A stretch of DNA of 58,391 nt from Tychonema sp. LEGE 07203 (GCF_015207285.1 NZ_JADEXD010000014.1:1-58391), one strand, 5' to 3'. Positions 9,423 to 18,250 are shown, numbered from the stretch's first letter. Notes: generated from the letters alone by a model not told the origin. Made by a program: numbers and translations.

Positions 9423-10987
9423 TGAGTAAAGTTTTTTACCCGACACTGGATTTATTTGTTTATCAACTTGGAGAAGCGTTGGGGGCTGATAAGCAAAACG
9501 TCCAGGCTAATCAAAGGGCTTTTTTGAATAACTTTCCGAGTCCTGAAATCAAGCAAAAAGTTGAGGAGGCGCTTAAGAGAAGTGACTTACCCAAGTCAGC
9601 TAGGTTTACTTTTTTACTCACAGATCCCAATCATTGCGAAATTCCCAACCAATTTATTAATGACTACTCAGTAGAGCAATTTTACCAGCCTGTAATTTCT
9701 AGCGATACTTATGGATTGCTGTTTGACAGCTCAATTATTCCACCTGAACAATGTCAACCAATTGAATCATTTCAAACTCTCAAAAGTTTAGTATCTCATA
9801 CTCAAGGCAACTTAGGTAAAACCTGGCTACTTTCAGGTTATTATCCCGAAGGAAGCGAACCAGAAAATTTAGCTAAAGAGATATTTAAAATAATTCGCTG
9901 CGATTTAACCACTCCTCCAGGGCTTAGCTGCGAATGGGAGCAAAAATCTACAGGTGACTTTCTCGAAGGAAAATTTTATTGGATACGCTCTCTTTATCCA
10001 ACAAAAGACAGTTTAACAGAGCGAGCATTTTTAATCATTCTCTATCCCGAAACACAACTAGATAAAAAAATTCCGCATCCCGAAACACAACTAGATGAAG
10101 AATTTCCGCAGGTGGCAGGAAATTTTAATCAATTTTGGTTAGAATTATTTGGATATCAAAACAAAATTTTTTGGGCACAGGAGCAGGCATTCTATTTAAA
10201 AAGAGAGTTAGAAACAGGATTCCTAAAAATTCGTAACATTCTCGCCGAAATTAAACTCCTAGCAAACCACACAAAAAAAATTGAAGAGGGTCAAATTCAG
10301 CAAATAGAGGACATAGAAGTAGAAAATGTGATAGCTGTCAAAGAAATTAAAGCGATTATCAAAAATAGTGCCGGGACGATTGCGGACTATGCAATTAATC
10401 TCAGCTATCTAAAAATTCAGTTGACTACGATTGAAACTCAGTTGCAAAATCATCGACTTTTAATTGACCACATTGAAACACAAGCTCAGCCTTTCGGCAA
10501 AACAAATTTAGATGGTATAAGAGAATTTAATAAAGTAGTTGAGAACCGTTATATTAAACAGGTTGAACAAGATTACGCGAGTCTCAGGCCAGGGTTAGAG
10601 GCATTAGAAAACCTGCTGCATCCGATTCAAAGCCTTGTAGAATTAGAGGAAGGAGAGCGCGATCGGCGACTAGAAAATTGGATTGCGGTTATCGGCATCG
10701 GTATGGGAACAGCATCAATAGCCGCGTCTGCTATTGCTAACTTTGTTGAACAAATCAGACAGCCTCAAACGATTAAAACAATACCCCCTTCAAAATCACC
10801 AACCCCTTCAACACCACAGGCACTTCCCCTCTCTCCTTGGTCAAATTTTTGGTTTGCCTTCCTCATTAGTATTGCAATAGGATCGGCATTTAGCTTGTTA
10901 ACTTTGATAAGTTTGCCAATAGTGCGTTCTTGGAGTTCTCTGGGAAAAAAGTTGCAACATTCAAAAAAAAGCAATATTCAGAAATAA
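9422..10987 (+). CDS. coiled-coil protein with two C-terminal membrane segments, CHAT operon
   Basis: A 521-aa protein starting at ATG 9422 in a TGATG overlap with the previous stop (an in-frame GTG at 9419 is an alternative). The N-terminal half (about 1-240) is a globular region I do not recognise. Residues about 255-405 are strongly helical and coiled-coil-like. Two hydrophobic segments follow, ENWIAVIGIGMGTASIAASA (near 420) and WFAFLISIAIGSAF (near 485), separated by a Pro/Thr/Ser-rich linker. A 20-bp repeat (10044-10063, 10077-10096) duplicates an 11-residue unit (PETQLD core). The order protease, adaptor, membrane protein suggests a membrane effector controlled by CHAT cleavage; this is inference. 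Confidence 0.8.
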   Translation: MSKVFYPTLDLFVYQLGEALGADKQNVQANQRAFLNNFPSPEIKQKVEEALKRSDLPKSARFTFLLTDPNHCEIPNQFINDYSVEQFYQPVISSDTYGLLFDSSIIPPEQCQPIESFQTLKSLVSHTQGNLGKTWLLSGYYPEGSEPENLAKEIFKIIRCDLTTPPGLSCEWEQKSTGDFLEGKFYWIRSLYPTKDSLTERAFLIILYPETQLDKKIPHPETQLDEEFPQVAGNFNQFWLELFGYQNKIFWAQEQAFYLKRELETGFLKIRNILAEIKLLANHTKKIEEGQIQQIEDIEVENVIAVKEIKAIIKNSAGTIADYAINLSYLKIQLTTIETQLQNHRLLIDHIETQAQPFGKTNLDGIREFNKVVENRYIKQVEQDYASLRPGLEALENLLHPIQSLVELEEGERDRRLENWIAVIGIGMGTASIAASAIANFVEQIRQPQTIKTIPPSKSPTPSTPQALPLSPWSNFWFAFLISIAIGSAFSLLTLISLPIVRSWSSLGKKLQHSKKSNIQK

Positions 10988-11150
10988 TAAAAATAAAACG
11001 ATATCAAACTTGCGACCCATATTCCACAGTCGGTCTGCGAAAGTCTGAGGTATTTTATATAGTTGGTTAGACCTAAAAATTAACTTAGCCGAGTGCCTTA
11101 GCTATGTTCATGGGTTTAAGAAAATCGTCGTCGTTCAATAAATTAAATAA

Positions 11151-11188
11151 TAACCAGTGCATATGGTTAATAACAAATGCACTGGTTA
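11151..11188. terminator. 12-bp inverted repeat between convergent genes
   Basis: TAACCAGTGCAT (11151-11162) and ATGCACTGGTTA (11177-11188) are perfect complements with a 14-nt loop. It lies between the end of the CHAT operon and the 3' end of the convergent DNA polymerase gene. It lacks a U tract on either strand, so a bidirectional terminator is likely by position only. The remainder of 10988-11248 shows no gene. Confidence 0.4.
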
Positions 11189-11248
11189 GCAATGGCTGCG
11201 GTTCGTTTTCTCCCTACTCCCACTCCCCAATCTTTCCCCGTTAATCTC

Positions 11249-13105
11249 TTACCCTCCCCAACTTTCCATCACCTTAATTTCTACCTCGCAAGGAATCGGA
11301 GAGAGAAACTTATTCCCAGCTCTCACCATACATTTTTTAAGCAAGGCTTTAACTGGCCTCACTTCTTCAAGAGGACACTCTATTAAAATTTCATCGTGAA
11401 CCACACAAATCAGTTTAGCATCCGTGCAGCTTAGAGGTGAAAAAATGAGAGCAATAGCGAGTTTAGTAATGTCAGCGCTCATCCCTTGAATTGGATTATT
11501 TAGCATTTCGTTAAGCAGCGGTTTAGTATCTTTTGACCATAATCTCCTTCTGCCTAAGACTGTCCGACTCTCTCGAATACCTCGGCTCCAGGCCTTCCGA
11601 ACTTTGGCGTGAAATTGTTTGATACCTGTATAGGATTCAAAGAACTTCTTACGAAAGTGTGAAGCTTGTTGCAGCGTTAAAGTGACTCCATGCTCTGCTT
11701 GAGCCATATTCTTAAATTTCTGTGTTCCCATGCCATAAATTAAACCGAAGTTAATAATTTTACCGAGCTGTCTGTCTTCGACAGTAATTTTAGATAAAGG
11801 TTTTGCTAGCACCAAAGAAGCTGTGAGAGAGTGCAAATCTTCCCCTTTGGAGTAAGCTTTCACCATCGTGCGATCGCCCGAAACCTTCGCCATGATCCGC
11901 AGTTCAATCTGACTGTAATCGGCTTTCAGCAAGACGTAACCGGGTGCAGCTTTAAAACACTGTCGGGTTTCCTTATCTCTGGGGATATTCGTTAAATTTG
12001 GTTCTCGACAACTAAACCGTCCTGATCTAGCACCAATCTGAAACCAATTGGGATGGATGCGCCCTGTAATCGGGTGAATGTGTTCTGGCAAACCCAGAGT
12101 AAAAGTGTCGATACGAGCCGATAAACTGCGGTATTCTAACAGTGCTTGAATAACGGGATACTCGCCTTGCAAAGGAATTAAATGTTGAGAGCTAGTGGAA
12201 GTAACAGGAATACCTTTTTCTTGCAAAGCGGCTAAGACTTGCTTGGGAGAGCGAGGATTAATTGTATCCGTAAATTCCGGCAGGAGAGAGATTTGTTGAT
12301 TAGGGTTAGGTCGATGGAGTTGTGAATTAATTTGTTTTAAAAGAGAGTCGCGTTGATGACAGAGCTTGACTCCCAAAACTTTCCACTGTTCTCTATCTAA
12401 AAGCATTCCGTTGAGTTCCATAGAAGCCACCGCAGGCAGACAAGCAAACTCTAGTAAAGCAGTTTTCCAAAGCTTAGAAGATTTCAGTTTTTGTTGCAGA
12501 GCAGCAGCCAGCGGGAGTAAGATTGCAGCATCGGTAGCAGCATATTGGAGTTGAGCGAGTGTTAAGTTTCCCGACCAATCGCTAACTTGCTGCGTTTTGT
12601 CTAGCTTTACTTTCAGCAAATTCTCAGTGACAGCATCTAGGGACAAATGCCGTTTTAGTCCAGCCGTCAGCACTCGGTAAGCTAAATAGGTATCGAAAAA
12701 GGGTTTCGATGGTTCCAGTCCGGCAAAAGTGAGCATTTGCCATTCAAATTTGAGGTTGTGACCTACCTTCAGTGCAGGACTCGCTAAGAGCAAGCGTAAT
12801 GGTTCGAGAGAACTCGGTTCAATTGCCCATAAATCTACAATGATTACTGGATGGTCAGGAATGGCAAGTTGTAACAATCTAATTTTGGCTTTGTAGGGGT
12901 CAAGCCCTGTCGTTTCGCAGTCTATACCGATAATTTTTGCTTGTTGGAATGGTTGAAGGGCTGTTTCAAGATTGAAAGCAGTATCGATCAGTTGGTAAGG
13001 GGTTTTAAGTGTAACTGGGAACTGAGCTATTTTAAGTTTCTCGGGCGTCAAAGAAGTTGGAATAGCGGTTGATTGTTTCTGCTGGTTTAGCGGAGTAGGT
13101 TTCAT
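11249..13105 (-). CDS. DNA polymerase, family A (3'-5' exonuclease plus polymerase, no 5' nuclease)
   Basis: A 618-aa Klenow-like polymerase. The DEDD exonuclease is intact: Exo I in GIDCETTGLDP (near residue 58), Exo II in VGHNLKFEWQM, and Exo III in YAATDAAILL. Polymerase motif A is LKADYSQIELR (near 393), motif B is RQLGKIINFGLIYG (near 440) and motif C is CVVHDEI (near 568). The 5' nuclease domain of chromosomal Pol I is missing, as in many phage and plasmid enzymes. The start is ATG at 13105. A small hairpin (GAAAG/CTTTC, 13131-13145) precedes it by 26 nt and may be a variant of the shared leader hairpin. Its likely role is plasmid replication or gap repair. Confidence 0.93.
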   Translation of the reverse strand: MKPTPLNQQKQSTAIPTSLTPEKLKIAQFPVTLKTPYQLIDTAFNLETALQPFQQAKIIGIDCETTGLDPYKAKIRLLQLAIPDHPVIIVDLWAIEPSSLEPLRLLLASPALKVGHNLKFEWQMLTFAGLEPSKPFFDTYLAYRVLTAGLKRHLSLDAVTENLLKVKLDKTQQVSDWSGNLTLAQLQYAATDAAILLPLAAALQQKLKSSKLWKTALLEFACLPAVASMELNGMLLDREQWKVLGVKLCHQRDSLLKQINSQLHRPNPNQQISLLPEFTDTINPRSPKQVLAALQEKGIPVTSTSSQHLIPLQGEYPVIQALLEYRSLSARIDTFTLGLPEHIHPITGRIHPNWFQIGARSGRFSCREPNLTNIPRDKETRQCFKAAPGYVLLKADYSQIELRIMAKVSGDRTMVKAYSKGEDLHSLTASLVLAKPLSKITVEDRQLGKIINFGLIYGMGTQKFKNMAQAEHGVTLTLQQASHFRKKFFESYTGIKQFHAKVRKAWSRGIRESRTVLGRRRLWSKDTKPLLNEMLNNPIQGMSADITKLAIALIFSPLSCTDAKLICVVHDEILIECPLEEVRPVKALLKKCMVRAGNKFLSPIPCEVEIKVMESWGG

Positions 13106-13244
13106 AATTACTTGCTTTTCTAAAAAAAGTGAAAGGATATCTTTCTGTCAATCATGCACGAACTTTAACTATTTTAAAGCAGGTATTCGAGATTAGGTAG
13201 CTTGAGGATAATGGGTTTTATTTGGGAAGTATACGAGTTTTAAG

Positions 13245-13350
13245 TCAATACGCTTGGACTCAGAACAATGTGACTTCCTTTCACAAGTCGGGAATTCCCA
13301 AAAATCCGTGAAATTAAATTCGTCTGAAAGCGCTAACCCAAGCGTATTGA
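13245..13350. repeat. 106-bp element bounded by perfect 13-bp inverted repeats
   Basis: TCAATACGCTTGG (13245-13257) and CCAAGCGTATTGA (13338-13350) are exact complements about 80 bp apart. The interior has no ORF; it contains a GGGAATTCCC palindrome (about 13289-13298) and a short GACTT/AAGTC pair. It could be a miniature mobile element, a structured RNA or a two-site operator. It lies in the 13106-13477 gap upstream of the polymerase gene; apart from the terminator at 13440-13458 and the small hairpin at 13131-13145 I see nothing else there. Confidence 0.6.
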
Positions 13351-13439
13351 GTTATTATTCGGTTTTTTGTAAATCAATTTAAGTCCTGAACTTTAGAAAT
13401 AAGGTAAAAGACATAAAGGATGGCGGTTGGTCTAAAAAC

Positions 13440-13458
13440 AACCAGGGGTTGCCTGGTT
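13440..13458 (-). terminator. terminator of the 51-aa secreted peptide gene
   Basis: AACCAGG/CCTGGTT arms with a 5-nt loop are followed on the minus strand by TGTTTTTAG. The position is 20 bp beyond the peptide's stop codon. Confidence 0.75.
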
Positions 13459-13477
13459 TTGAAAATAGTTGCCAACT

Positions 13478-13633
13478 TTAGAGTCGGTAACAGTTGTTTT
13501 GACTATCCCAAGTGCCGCCTAAAAGGTCGCAGCCTGGTTTGCCCTCTGTAATCTTTTTACAGACGACTGCGTTAGCGTCTGTTGCCATTAAGAGCAAAAG
13601 GCTTGTTAGAGCGATAGCGAGGAGTTTTTTCAT
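13478..13633 (-). CDS. small secreted cysteine-containing peptide, 51 aa
   Basis: A short gene from ATG 13633 to TAA 13478. It begins with a textbook signal peptide: MKKLLAIALT, a leucine-rich core, then DANA with predicted cleavage before VVCKK. The mature part is about 29 residues and carries three cysteines (VVCKK, PGCD, NNCYRL) and a GGTWD motif, a pattern common in small exported bacterial proteins of unknown role. A downstream hairpin with a U tract supports a real transcription unit. I cannot name the family. Confidence 0.7.
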   Translation of the reverse strand: MKKLLAIALTSLLLLMATDANAVVCKKITEGKPGCDLLGGTWDSQNNCYRL

Positions 13634-13812
13634 AACGGTGAGTTCAGATGTATGAACTTCACCGATACAGCACTGTTAAGTGCGACTTTAATTCGGAACG
13701 ATTAGATTGTAAAAAAGATTTTTATATAGAGGTGGGTGGGAAAATATTGCTTGAATTTAAAGTTAAAGATTAGGATATATAATATAGTTGTCACAATAAT
13801 TAGGTTTGGCAA

Positions 13813-14373
13813 TTGAATCGCCCTATCCAGCTTCTTAGAGTTCGAGATCGACAGGTAGTTAATGCTATCCTGACATCCGTTACTGAGAAGCATTTAGAAG
13901 ATGCCACCAACCTCTGGGAACCAACCCTTCGAGGGAGTGGAGAAGAAGATGAATACTGGAATTGGGTTAGTAAAAGCTATCGAACTCAATTTTTACCAGG
14001 AGATGAACTATATGCCATTGAGTGTGATGGCATAACTCAGGGTTTAATGACTATCGATATTTTAAAAAAACGCTGCTATATTGAGTCTCAATTGAGACGA
14101 AGATTGGTTTACGTCAGAGCCCTAGCAACGGCTCCCTGGAATCGACCAACTATTAGCAATCCTCCAACTTATAAGGGAGTAGGTGGAACTCTGATAGATT
14201 TTGCGATCGCTCGTAGTGAGGAACTAGGATACCAAGGAAGGATAGGCTTCCACGCACTGCCTGGTGCGCTAGTATTTTATAGAAAGTTGAAAGTGGGGCT
14301 GCTAGACTGCGGTCCCGATCCTGAAGAACCCGACAATCTTAATTACTTTGAAACATTAAGGAAAGACAAATGA
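13813..14373 (+). CDS. GNAT-like N-acetyltransferase family protein
   Basis: A 186-aa protein starting at TTG 13813 with no better upstream ATG. The stretch YKGVGGTLIDFAIARSEE (near 118-135) resembles the acetyl-CoA-binding motif A of GNAT enzymes (V..GxG.x.L). The following strand and FHALPGALVFYRKLK resemble the end of the GNAT fold. The substrate is unknown. The stop overlaps the next start by 4 nt (ATGA), so the two genes are translationally coupled and may act together. A toxin-antitoxin arrangement is possible, but the partner lacks a known antitoxin motif. Confidence 0.6.
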   Translation: MNRPIQLLRVRDRQVVNAILTSVTEKHLEDATNLWEPTLRGSGEEDEYWNWVSKSYRTQFLPGDELYAIECDGITQGLMTIDILKKRCYIESQLRRRLVYVRALATAPWNRPTISNPPTYKGVGGTLIDFAIARSEELGYQGRIGFHALPGALVFYRKLKVGLLDCGPDPEEPDNLNYFETLRKDK

Positions 14374-15041
14374 GTAACTCAATTCCCTCCCAGCCCCAAT
14401 CCACAATAGATGATACAACCAGTTATCCGCGCTTGATGGAACTGATAGAAGCAGAAGATGCAGCTAATGGAGAAGTTGGCTGCGGTCGGGATTTGGGTAA
14501 TAAACCTTCAGTTTATCTGAAAACCTGCGGTATGAATATCTCTGATGAAAAGCTAAGAAATTTGTTAAGGGAGTATTTAGGTCATTTATTGATGGAGCTA
14601 GATTTTGACTCAATCATCAACCAGGTGAGTCACTTCGTAGAGTCATTAGTCGTGCAGGAACACACTCAATTAGAGCAGACAAGACCAGCATTAATGCTCT
14701 TAGAATCAGTTTTTGAGCAAATTCCTGCGAAAGAACTCAAACAATGTATTGAGTCTGAATTGGGGGAGTTTTGTTCGGAAACTGCGATCGAGCAAATTGT
14801 TCAGTACACTGGTCAAGTGATTCACTATTCAATTCTCCAACCTCGACATAAGTGGCCCAAACCTATTTGGGTACTAAGTGCTCTTGAGAAGGTGTATATT
14901 GCTCAGGCATCTAGTTTAGATGCAGCAATTGCCCAAGTTAAAGCACAATATCCCGACGAAAGCGGAGAGCTGCAAGTAATAAAAGTCGGAGGTGTTCTCG
15001 CACCAAACCAAGTGATTTGCTTGGAGTTATTGAACAATTAA
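14370..15041 (+). CDS. hypothetical partner of the GNAT-like protein, 223 aa
   Basis: The start ATG overlaps the stop of the GNAT-like gene. The N-terminal 55 residues are polar with a GCGRDLGNKPSVYLKTCG segment. The centre (about 60-150) is helical and acidic, and the C-terminal 50 residues (WVLSALEKVYIAQASSLD onward) look like a small mixed alpha/beta domain. I recognise no family or catalytic motif. It is probably the second gene of a two-gene unit. Confidence 0.65.
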   Translation: MSNSIPSQPQSTIDDTTSYPRLMELIEAEDAANGEVGCGRDLGNKPSVYLKTCGMNISDEKLRNLLREYLGHLLMELDFDSIINQVSHFVESLVVQEHTQLEQTRPALMLLESVFEQIPAKELKQCIESELGEFCSETAIEQIVQYTGQVIHYSILQPRHKWPKPIWVLSALEKVYIAQASSLDAAIAQVKAQYPDESGELQVIKVGGVLAPNQVICLELLNN

Positions 15042-15191
15042 TAAAAAATGCGGAAGTAATTTGGTAGCTTTGAACGCACCCCAACCTGCATCATATCCCC
15101 TCTCTTAAGCATGGGTATTCTTTAGCTTTTAGTTCCTACTTTCTCTTAAAAAACATTTTTCTCGACTTCGTATAATTGCCCAGTGCTGAGA

Positions 15192-15237
15192 GCCGTTAGG
15201 CAACCTTCATAAAGCTGCCCCCTCCATTTAGAGGGGG
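15192..15237 (+). promoter_or_regulatory. second copy of the twin-hairpin element
   Basis: GCC-GTTA-GGC (15192-15201) is followed by CCCCCTC-CATTTA-GAGGGGG (15218-15237). This matches the order and orientation of the element at 1480-1517, with shared flanks (GAG before the first hairpin; CGCTCA and GAAGTT after the second). It lies in the 15042-15333 gap, about 100 nt upstream of the 73-aa gene. TAATTTTTA follows, so the second hairpin could also terminate transcription of the preceding genes. Confidence 0.6.
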
Positions 15238-15333
15238 TAATTTTTACTGAACGCAATCGCTCACAGGAATGAAGTTGCAGGAACGCGATGCGATTTAAAT
15301 TGGAATTGTTGACCACATAAACTAAGAAAAACC

Positions 15334-15555
15334 ATGCACAATGCTTCGATCGAACCTAATTCCGGCTATAACAACTCCGGTTACGAATCAGCACCCGATT
15401 TGACTGTCGGTTACTCGTCATCTAAAGAAGTTCGCCAAGGTAATTTTGACAACGGTTACCAAGAAAATGTCTATGACTTGTCCAACCTAGCAGATACTCC
15501 TTGGACAGATTCAGCAGTCCGCCCGAATCCACAGCTTGAGCTGGAGCTTGATTAA
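15334..15555 (+). CDS. hypothetical small polar protein, 73 aa
   Basis: A low-complexity sequence rich in Asn, Ser, Gly, Tyr and Asp (NSGYNNSGYESAPD) with an acidic end (LELELD). No signal peptide or domain is seen. The support is an ATG start, a leader with a structured element, and spacing independent of other genes. It may be a disordered regulatory or structural protein. Confidence 0.5.
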   Translation: MHNASIEPNSGYNNSGYESAPDLTVGYSSSKEVRQGNFDNGYQENVYDLSNLADTPWTDSAVRPNPQLELELD

Positions 15556-15660
15556 AGAAAAAAGCGAAGATGGAGAAATGCAGTCCAGGACGCACTATCA
15601 ACCTAAAAAAAACAGTTTCTCGTTCTCATCCTCAACCTAAAATGACGGAATTACATTCAA

Positions 15661-15758
15661 AAACCGGGTTTTTGGGTAATTCCTAAAATGGAGAGGGAGA
15701 GAGGAAGAGGGGGAGAAAGGGAGAGAGGGAGAGGGCGAGAGAGGGGGAGAGGGAGATT
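15661..15758. repeat. short palindromic repeat and homopurine tract
   Basis: AAACCGGGTTT at about 15661-15674 is of the same type as GAAACCCGGTTTC at about 38914-38926, a short palindrome common in Oscillatoria-type genomes. It is followed by an almost pure G/A run at about 15690-15758 that could form triplex DNA. A similar purine run lies at about 38811-38870. No gene is visible between 15556 and 15783. Confidence 0.6.
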
Positions 15759-15783
15759 TAGCTGATGGCTAATTTCTGCAATA

Positions 15784-15859
15784 CTGCTCTATTTTTCGTA
15801 ATGTTTTAAAAACCATTTAACGTTTTTCCAAACTAGAGAGAATAGAGCAGCTTTTTTTA
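15784..15859 (+). promoter_or_regulatory. leader stem with terminal T7 tract (possible attenuator)
   Basis: CTGCTCTATT (15784-15793) and AATAGAGCAG (15841-15850) are perfect complements separated by 47 nt, and the second arm is followed directly by CTTTTTTTA. The structure ends 33 nt before the start codon at 15892. A terminator-like structure this close to a start codon suggests regulation by attenuation, or termination of upstream transcripts. Confidence 0.45.
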
Positions 15860-15891
15860 CCCGCATTTGAGTTAACATCAATAGGATTCCC

Positions 15892-17979
15892 ATGAACAGT
15901 CCAAAGCAGTTAATAAAATTCAGCCAGGTAGGATCTGCTTTAATAGCTGCCAGTACACTCTGCCTAATTTTTGCTTTCATCTGCATTACTTTCTTCAGCT
16001 TCCCATCAATTGCTAGCGCTAGTTCCTTACCTACTAAAATTTGGGAAAAAGAACAATCTAGAGTTTTGCTGCCAGATTGGAACCAGATTACCTTTAGTTC
16101 CCTGCCCGCCGTTGCTAGTTCTGGAAGTTCAGGCGGTCGAAGCTGGCAAGCCGGCACTTCTGTTGACAACATCTTGAAGCTGGGGGACATCAACGATGTA
16201 AAACCTGAAATTCTGTCTTTGCAAGCAATTGAACAATTGGCACTAGGGGATATCAATTTAGAAAATATCAGCTTGTCAGCATTTCCCTTAGCTGGTAAGC
16301 AAACTGTCGGTCACTTAGTTGAAATTGTTCCGAATCTGGGTCAATTTCAATTGAGCGATGTTCCTCCAATTGCTTCTTTATCTTCTCAAATAGCCGGAGT
16401 GAACCCTAACATCAACCAATTACCAATTGGTCAAGCTGTAAAACAAGTACCGCAACTAGCGCAGGCAAAACTCAACCAAATTGACCTATCTGAGTTTGCG
16501 ATCGCCCAAATCCCCAACCTTAATAGCGTAAATTTAGAACAGTTCTCTGGCTGGTCAGAGGAACTCATCAGCAATATTCCGCTGCTGAGTCAAGTCCCGC
16601 TTTCTAGCTTTCCGGTTCCTATTGCGTCTATTGGCAGCGCAGTTATGCGAATTGACATGATTTACAGTCGGTACGAGAGCAAGCGCAATAACACAATTTC
16701 CGGTTCTGATGTAGAAGGATTTGCCGTAGCCTGCGAGAAAGATTGCGCTTATATCGAACTCGACGACATGGAAAACGCCGGTCGCCGCGCCACAGAGCCA
16801 CTAGAAGGCAAGCAGTGGATTAGCGGCAAATACCAGGAAGTGCGAGGCGGTTCTGGCTGTTTGAGCGGTTGGGAACCGACGGGCCGGCATCCTTTTGGGG
16901 AAGTGTTTAAAGTAGTGGTAATGGAACCGTCAGAAACCAGCGATACTGTTGACACGGCTCTGTACTTCAGGTTTACTTTGCCCTGCGGCAAATCGCCTTA
17001 CATTATTGGTCCGGTTCCGTTTCTCAGTTACAGCGTTAATTCGCCTATGTTTGTCGGTCGATTGGAGGGCGGTTCTTCTAACAGTATTTCGCGTTCAAAA
17101 GGCGTCGCATCTGAAACAAAATCTTCAAAGCCGCTGAGTTCCAATCAAGCTAAAGAAAACACTTTACCAACTCAGCCTCTACCTGAATCAAAGCGAGAGT
17201 GCGCGCGCCCAGCGACTTACGTGAGCGGTGTGGATGTGGCTTCATTAGGGGAGGCATTAGCGAAGCTTTCCGAAGGAATCGCCAATTTGGAAAATGCAGC
17301 CAGTGGCGACTACGAAGCCATTGGCGAGATGGTTTGTACCGAAGGATCTCAAAACTGCGGGCGGGCGTTCGGTCGCTATCAGTTGATGAGTTACCGGGAA
17401 GACGTGCAGCGTGCTGTCAGCTCAATTCCAGGGGGGGCTAACTTTATCCTGAACGTCAACAAAGGCCAAAAACCTACAAGAGAGGAACTCTTCCAATATT
17501 TTCCTCCTGCTGTTCAGGATAAAGTCTTGCAGAATTCTCTAGCTGAGAACTTAGTCAGCAGCCAACAGGAAATTGACCCTAAAACTGGGCAGGTGTTCAA
17601 GGGCGATCGCTTAATTGAGCGAGTAGCACAGAAACACTTTGGGGGTTCTGGCAGTAAAATTGATGCCAGCTATTCCAACATTTTAGGTGGCTACTCTCTC
17701 AAACAGTACGGGGAAAAAGTTCGAGAGCTTTATAACCACAATACCACCGACAATTGCCAAGCTAATTCTGGTGACAGCAACGGCATCAGCAACTCGGTCG
17801 GCTCCGGCCTTACTTTAAATGCTAGTGGGAGTATTAAGATTGCGCTGTTCATTAGCTCTTTTTTGATGGGAATGTGGTTCTTAATTCGACTTTTTTACAA
17901 GCGAAAGCAGCAACTTTTTATGATTCTAATCGGTTTGGGACTAGCAATTAGTTTTGGCACGGCTGCACTCTCCCATTGA
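15892..17979 (+). CDS. secreted/membrane transfer protein with lysozyme-like domain
   Basis: A 695-aa protein with an N-terminal hydrophobic signal or anchor (about residues 13-43). Residues 60-260 consist of degenerate repeats (PNLGQFQLSDVPP, PQLAQAKLNQIDLSEFA). A cysteine-containing domain lies near 280-375. A C-terminal region from about 455 (GDYEAIGEMVC...NCGRAFGRYQLMSYRED) resembles the lysozyme or transglycosylase fold. Two membrane segments follow at the very C-terminus (IALFISSFLMGMWFLIRLF and LFMILIGLGLAISFG). Cell-wall-cleaving proteins of this kind open the peptidoglycan for conjugation machinery, and the coupling ATPase lies 2.3 kb downstream. The catalytic glutamate is probably in YEAIGE, which is tentative. 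Confidence 0.65.
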   Translation: MNSPKQLIKFSQVGSALIAASTLCLIFAFICITFFSFPSIASASSLPTKIWEKEQSRVLLPDWNQITFSSLPAVASSGSSGGRSWQAGTSVDNILKLGDINDVKPEILSLQAIEQLALGDINLENISLSAFPLAGKQTVGHLVEIVPNLGQFQLSDVPPIASLSSQIAGVNPNINQLPIGQAVKQVPQLAQAKLNQIDLSEFAIAQIPNLNSVNLEQFSGWSEELISNIPLLSQVPLSSFPVPIASIGSAVMRIDMIYSRYESKRNNTISGSDVEGFAVACEKDCAYIELDDMENAGRRATEPLEGKQWISGKYQEVRGGSGCLSGWEPTGRHPFGEVFKVVVMEPSETSDTVDTALYFRFTLPCGKSPYIIGPVPFLSYSVNSPMFVGRLEGGSSNSISRSKGVASETKSSKPLSSNQAKENTLPTQPLPESKRECARPATYVSGVDVASLGEALAKLSEGIANLENAASGDYEAIGEMVCTEGSQNCGRAFGRYQLMSYREDVQRAVSSIPGGANFILNVNKGQKPTREELFQYFPPAVQDKVLQNSLAENLVSSQQEIDPKTGQVFKGDRLIERVAQKHFGGSGSKIDASYSNILGGYSLKQYGEKVRELYNHNTTDNCQANSGDSNGISNSVGSGLTLNASGSIKIALFISSFLMGMWFLIRLFYKRKQQLFMILIGLGLAISFGTAALSH

Positions 17980-18250
17980 ACCAGGGGAAAGAGGAGGTGG
18001 AAAAGCAAGTTATTAACAACCAGCCGGGAAGTCCCTCGGTATATTTAGAGGGGATTAATCTGAGCGCTGCGCGAAGTACCCCGAATAAATTACCGTAGGG
18101 ATGTCCAGAAGCGTCGGGTGTCGCGGACGGAAACCGACAATTAGACATTGCGAGTACCTTTAACAACTCTAACAACCTTCTCTACAACCAGGACGTTTTT
18201 AATTGCTGAAACCATTAATGATTTTATGGCATTGATATCAAATTTGGTGG

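Noticed and set aside
3388-10987. Type III-E craspase (TPR-CHAT with Cas7-11)
   Set aside because: No gRAMP/Cas7-11, Cas1 or CRISPR array is present anywhere in the window; the neighbours are a helical protein and a membrane protein.
17948-18175. Minus-strand 75-aa reading frame
   Set aside because: It overlaps the end of the transfer gene, has no ribosome-binding site, and its content looks like intergenic repeat sequence.
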